A DNA stretch of 52,464 bases from Gammaproteobacteria bacterium RIFCSPLOWO2_12_47_11 (GTDB lineage Bacteria > Pseudomonadota > Gammaproteobacteria > Eutrophobiales > Eutrophobiaceae). This document shows positions 52,009 through 52,464 of this stretch, in pieces. The first letter of the stretch is position 1. Every line of letters starts with the position of its first letter. The notes below the pieces were generated by a model. It saw nothing but the letters and a program-made list of their open reading frames with translations. It was not told the DNA's origin and made no database searches. The translations under genes and the position numbers were made by a program. The stretch is from positions 1 to 52,464 of the forward strand of contig MGYU01000006.1 in NCBI GenBank assembly GCA_001801885.1. Direction: 5' to 3'.

Positions 52009-52464
52009 ATGGCAAAACTGACACATTTCAATCAGCAAGGTGAAGCACATATGGTGGATGTCGGGACCAAGCCCGTATCACAACGTATTGCCGTAGCAGA
52101 AGGGACGATCCGGATGCAGGCGAAAACCCTGGATCTGATCCTGCAGGGGAAACATAAAAAAGGCGATGTACTGGGTATTGCCCGCATCGCCGGCATCATG
52201 GCCGCCAAAAAAACCGCTGAACTGATCCCGCTCTGCCATCCCATCTCCATCACCCGTATTGAAATCGATCTTGAGCCGCAAAAAAACAGCAACGCCATTT
52301 ATTGCCGGGCCACCACGGAAACCCGCGACCAGACCGGTGTGGAAATGGAAGCCCTCACCGCCGTGCAGATCGCCCTCCTGACCATCTACGACATGTGTAA
52401 ATCGGTGGACCGCGGCATGACCGTCAGTAACGTGCAACTGCTGGAAAAATCCGGTGGCAAATCC
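52009..52464 (+). CDS. moaC: cyclic pyranopterin monophosphate synthase MoaC, 3' end cut by window
   Basis: This ORF of 152 codons runs off the right edge and is absent from the track. [19 protein letters not shown] is the MoaC start, [16 protein letters not shown] and [29 protein letters not shown] are the active-site blocks with the conserved Asp. MoaC converts 3',8-cyclo-GTP from MoaA to cPMP. The family is about 160 residues, so only a few residues are missing. It is divergent from moaD-moaE. Confidence 0.96.
   Translation, partial: MAKLTHFNQQGEAHMVDVGTKPVSQRIAVAEGTIRMQAKTLDLILQGKHKKGDVLGIARIAGIMAAKKTAELIPLCHPISITRIEIDLEPQKNSNAIYCRATTETRDQTGVEMEALTAVQIALLTIYDMCKSVDRGMTVSNVQLLEKSGGKS

Overview
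The window reads as a chromosomal segment of a gammaproteobacterium of moderate GC content. Support comes from an EF-P beta-lysylation trio (epmA, efp, epmB), parC/parE, a full-length HrpA, Hsp15, xseB-ispA, a YoaA-type helicase and a CpdA-type phosphodiesterase. FolE2, a rubrerythrin/DUF3501 cluster and a large molybdenum cofactor cluster would fit an environmental, perhaps sulfur-oxidising or Chromatiales-like lineage. That finer placement is inference. No rRNA, tRNA, CRISPR array, prophage or intact insertion sequence was seen.

Layout. 1-5.3 kb: partial cpdA, an O-methyltransferase, yoaA, epmA-efp and divergent epmB. 5.4-11.7 kb: a response regulator with degenerate GGDEF/EAL domains, then parC and parE with a 56-codon antisense-oriented ORF between them. 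11.7-14.4 kb: rubrerythrin, Fe-S oxidoreductase and DUF3501 on the minus strand, with an operator-like palindrome at the promoter and hairpins between the genes. 14.5-18 kb: xseB-ispA, folE2 (no dxs between them), a BamE-like small protein and mazG. 18-25.8 kb: HNH endonuclease, aminotransferase, Rap1a-like secreted protein, ADP-ribosylglycohydrolase, alanine-rich lipoprotein, L,D-transpeptidase, phytase-like esterase, moaB, hslR and a nitroreductase. 25.8-30.2 kb: MoxR ATPase, DUF58 protein and TgpA-like transglutaminase.

30.2-37.1 kb: a REP-like pair, an ORF with atypical arginine codons, then a tight minus-strand run hrpA, CPA2 antiporter, single-TM protein and an AhpD-like/Rieske fusion. 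37.3-41.6 kb: a PP2C-TM-FGE fusion, a SelW-like protein, and a secreted Tyr-rich/Gln-rich protein gene disrupted by a perfect 352-bp tandem duplication. 41.6-45 kb: ampG, a CYTH protein and an OFA-family transporter. 45.2-52.5 kb: molybdenum cofactor genes moaA, fdhD, mobA, mobB, moeA, moaE, moaD and truncated moaC, interleaved with a DUF6494 protein and lhgO.

How the genes work together. EpmA and EpmB modify EF-P at Lys34. The Moco genes cover most steps from GTP to bis-MGD, with fdhD and an OFA transporter pointing to formate metabolism. The rubrerythrin operon looks like an oxidant-defence unit. The best candidates for undescribed biology are the antiporter/TM/Rieske-fusion operon, the PP2C-FGE fusion, the 352-bp duplication, the ORF between parC and parE, and a palindromic repeat that appears to supply the start region of lhgO. 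No gap without a gene exceeds about 300 bases; the larger intergenic stretches are described individually.
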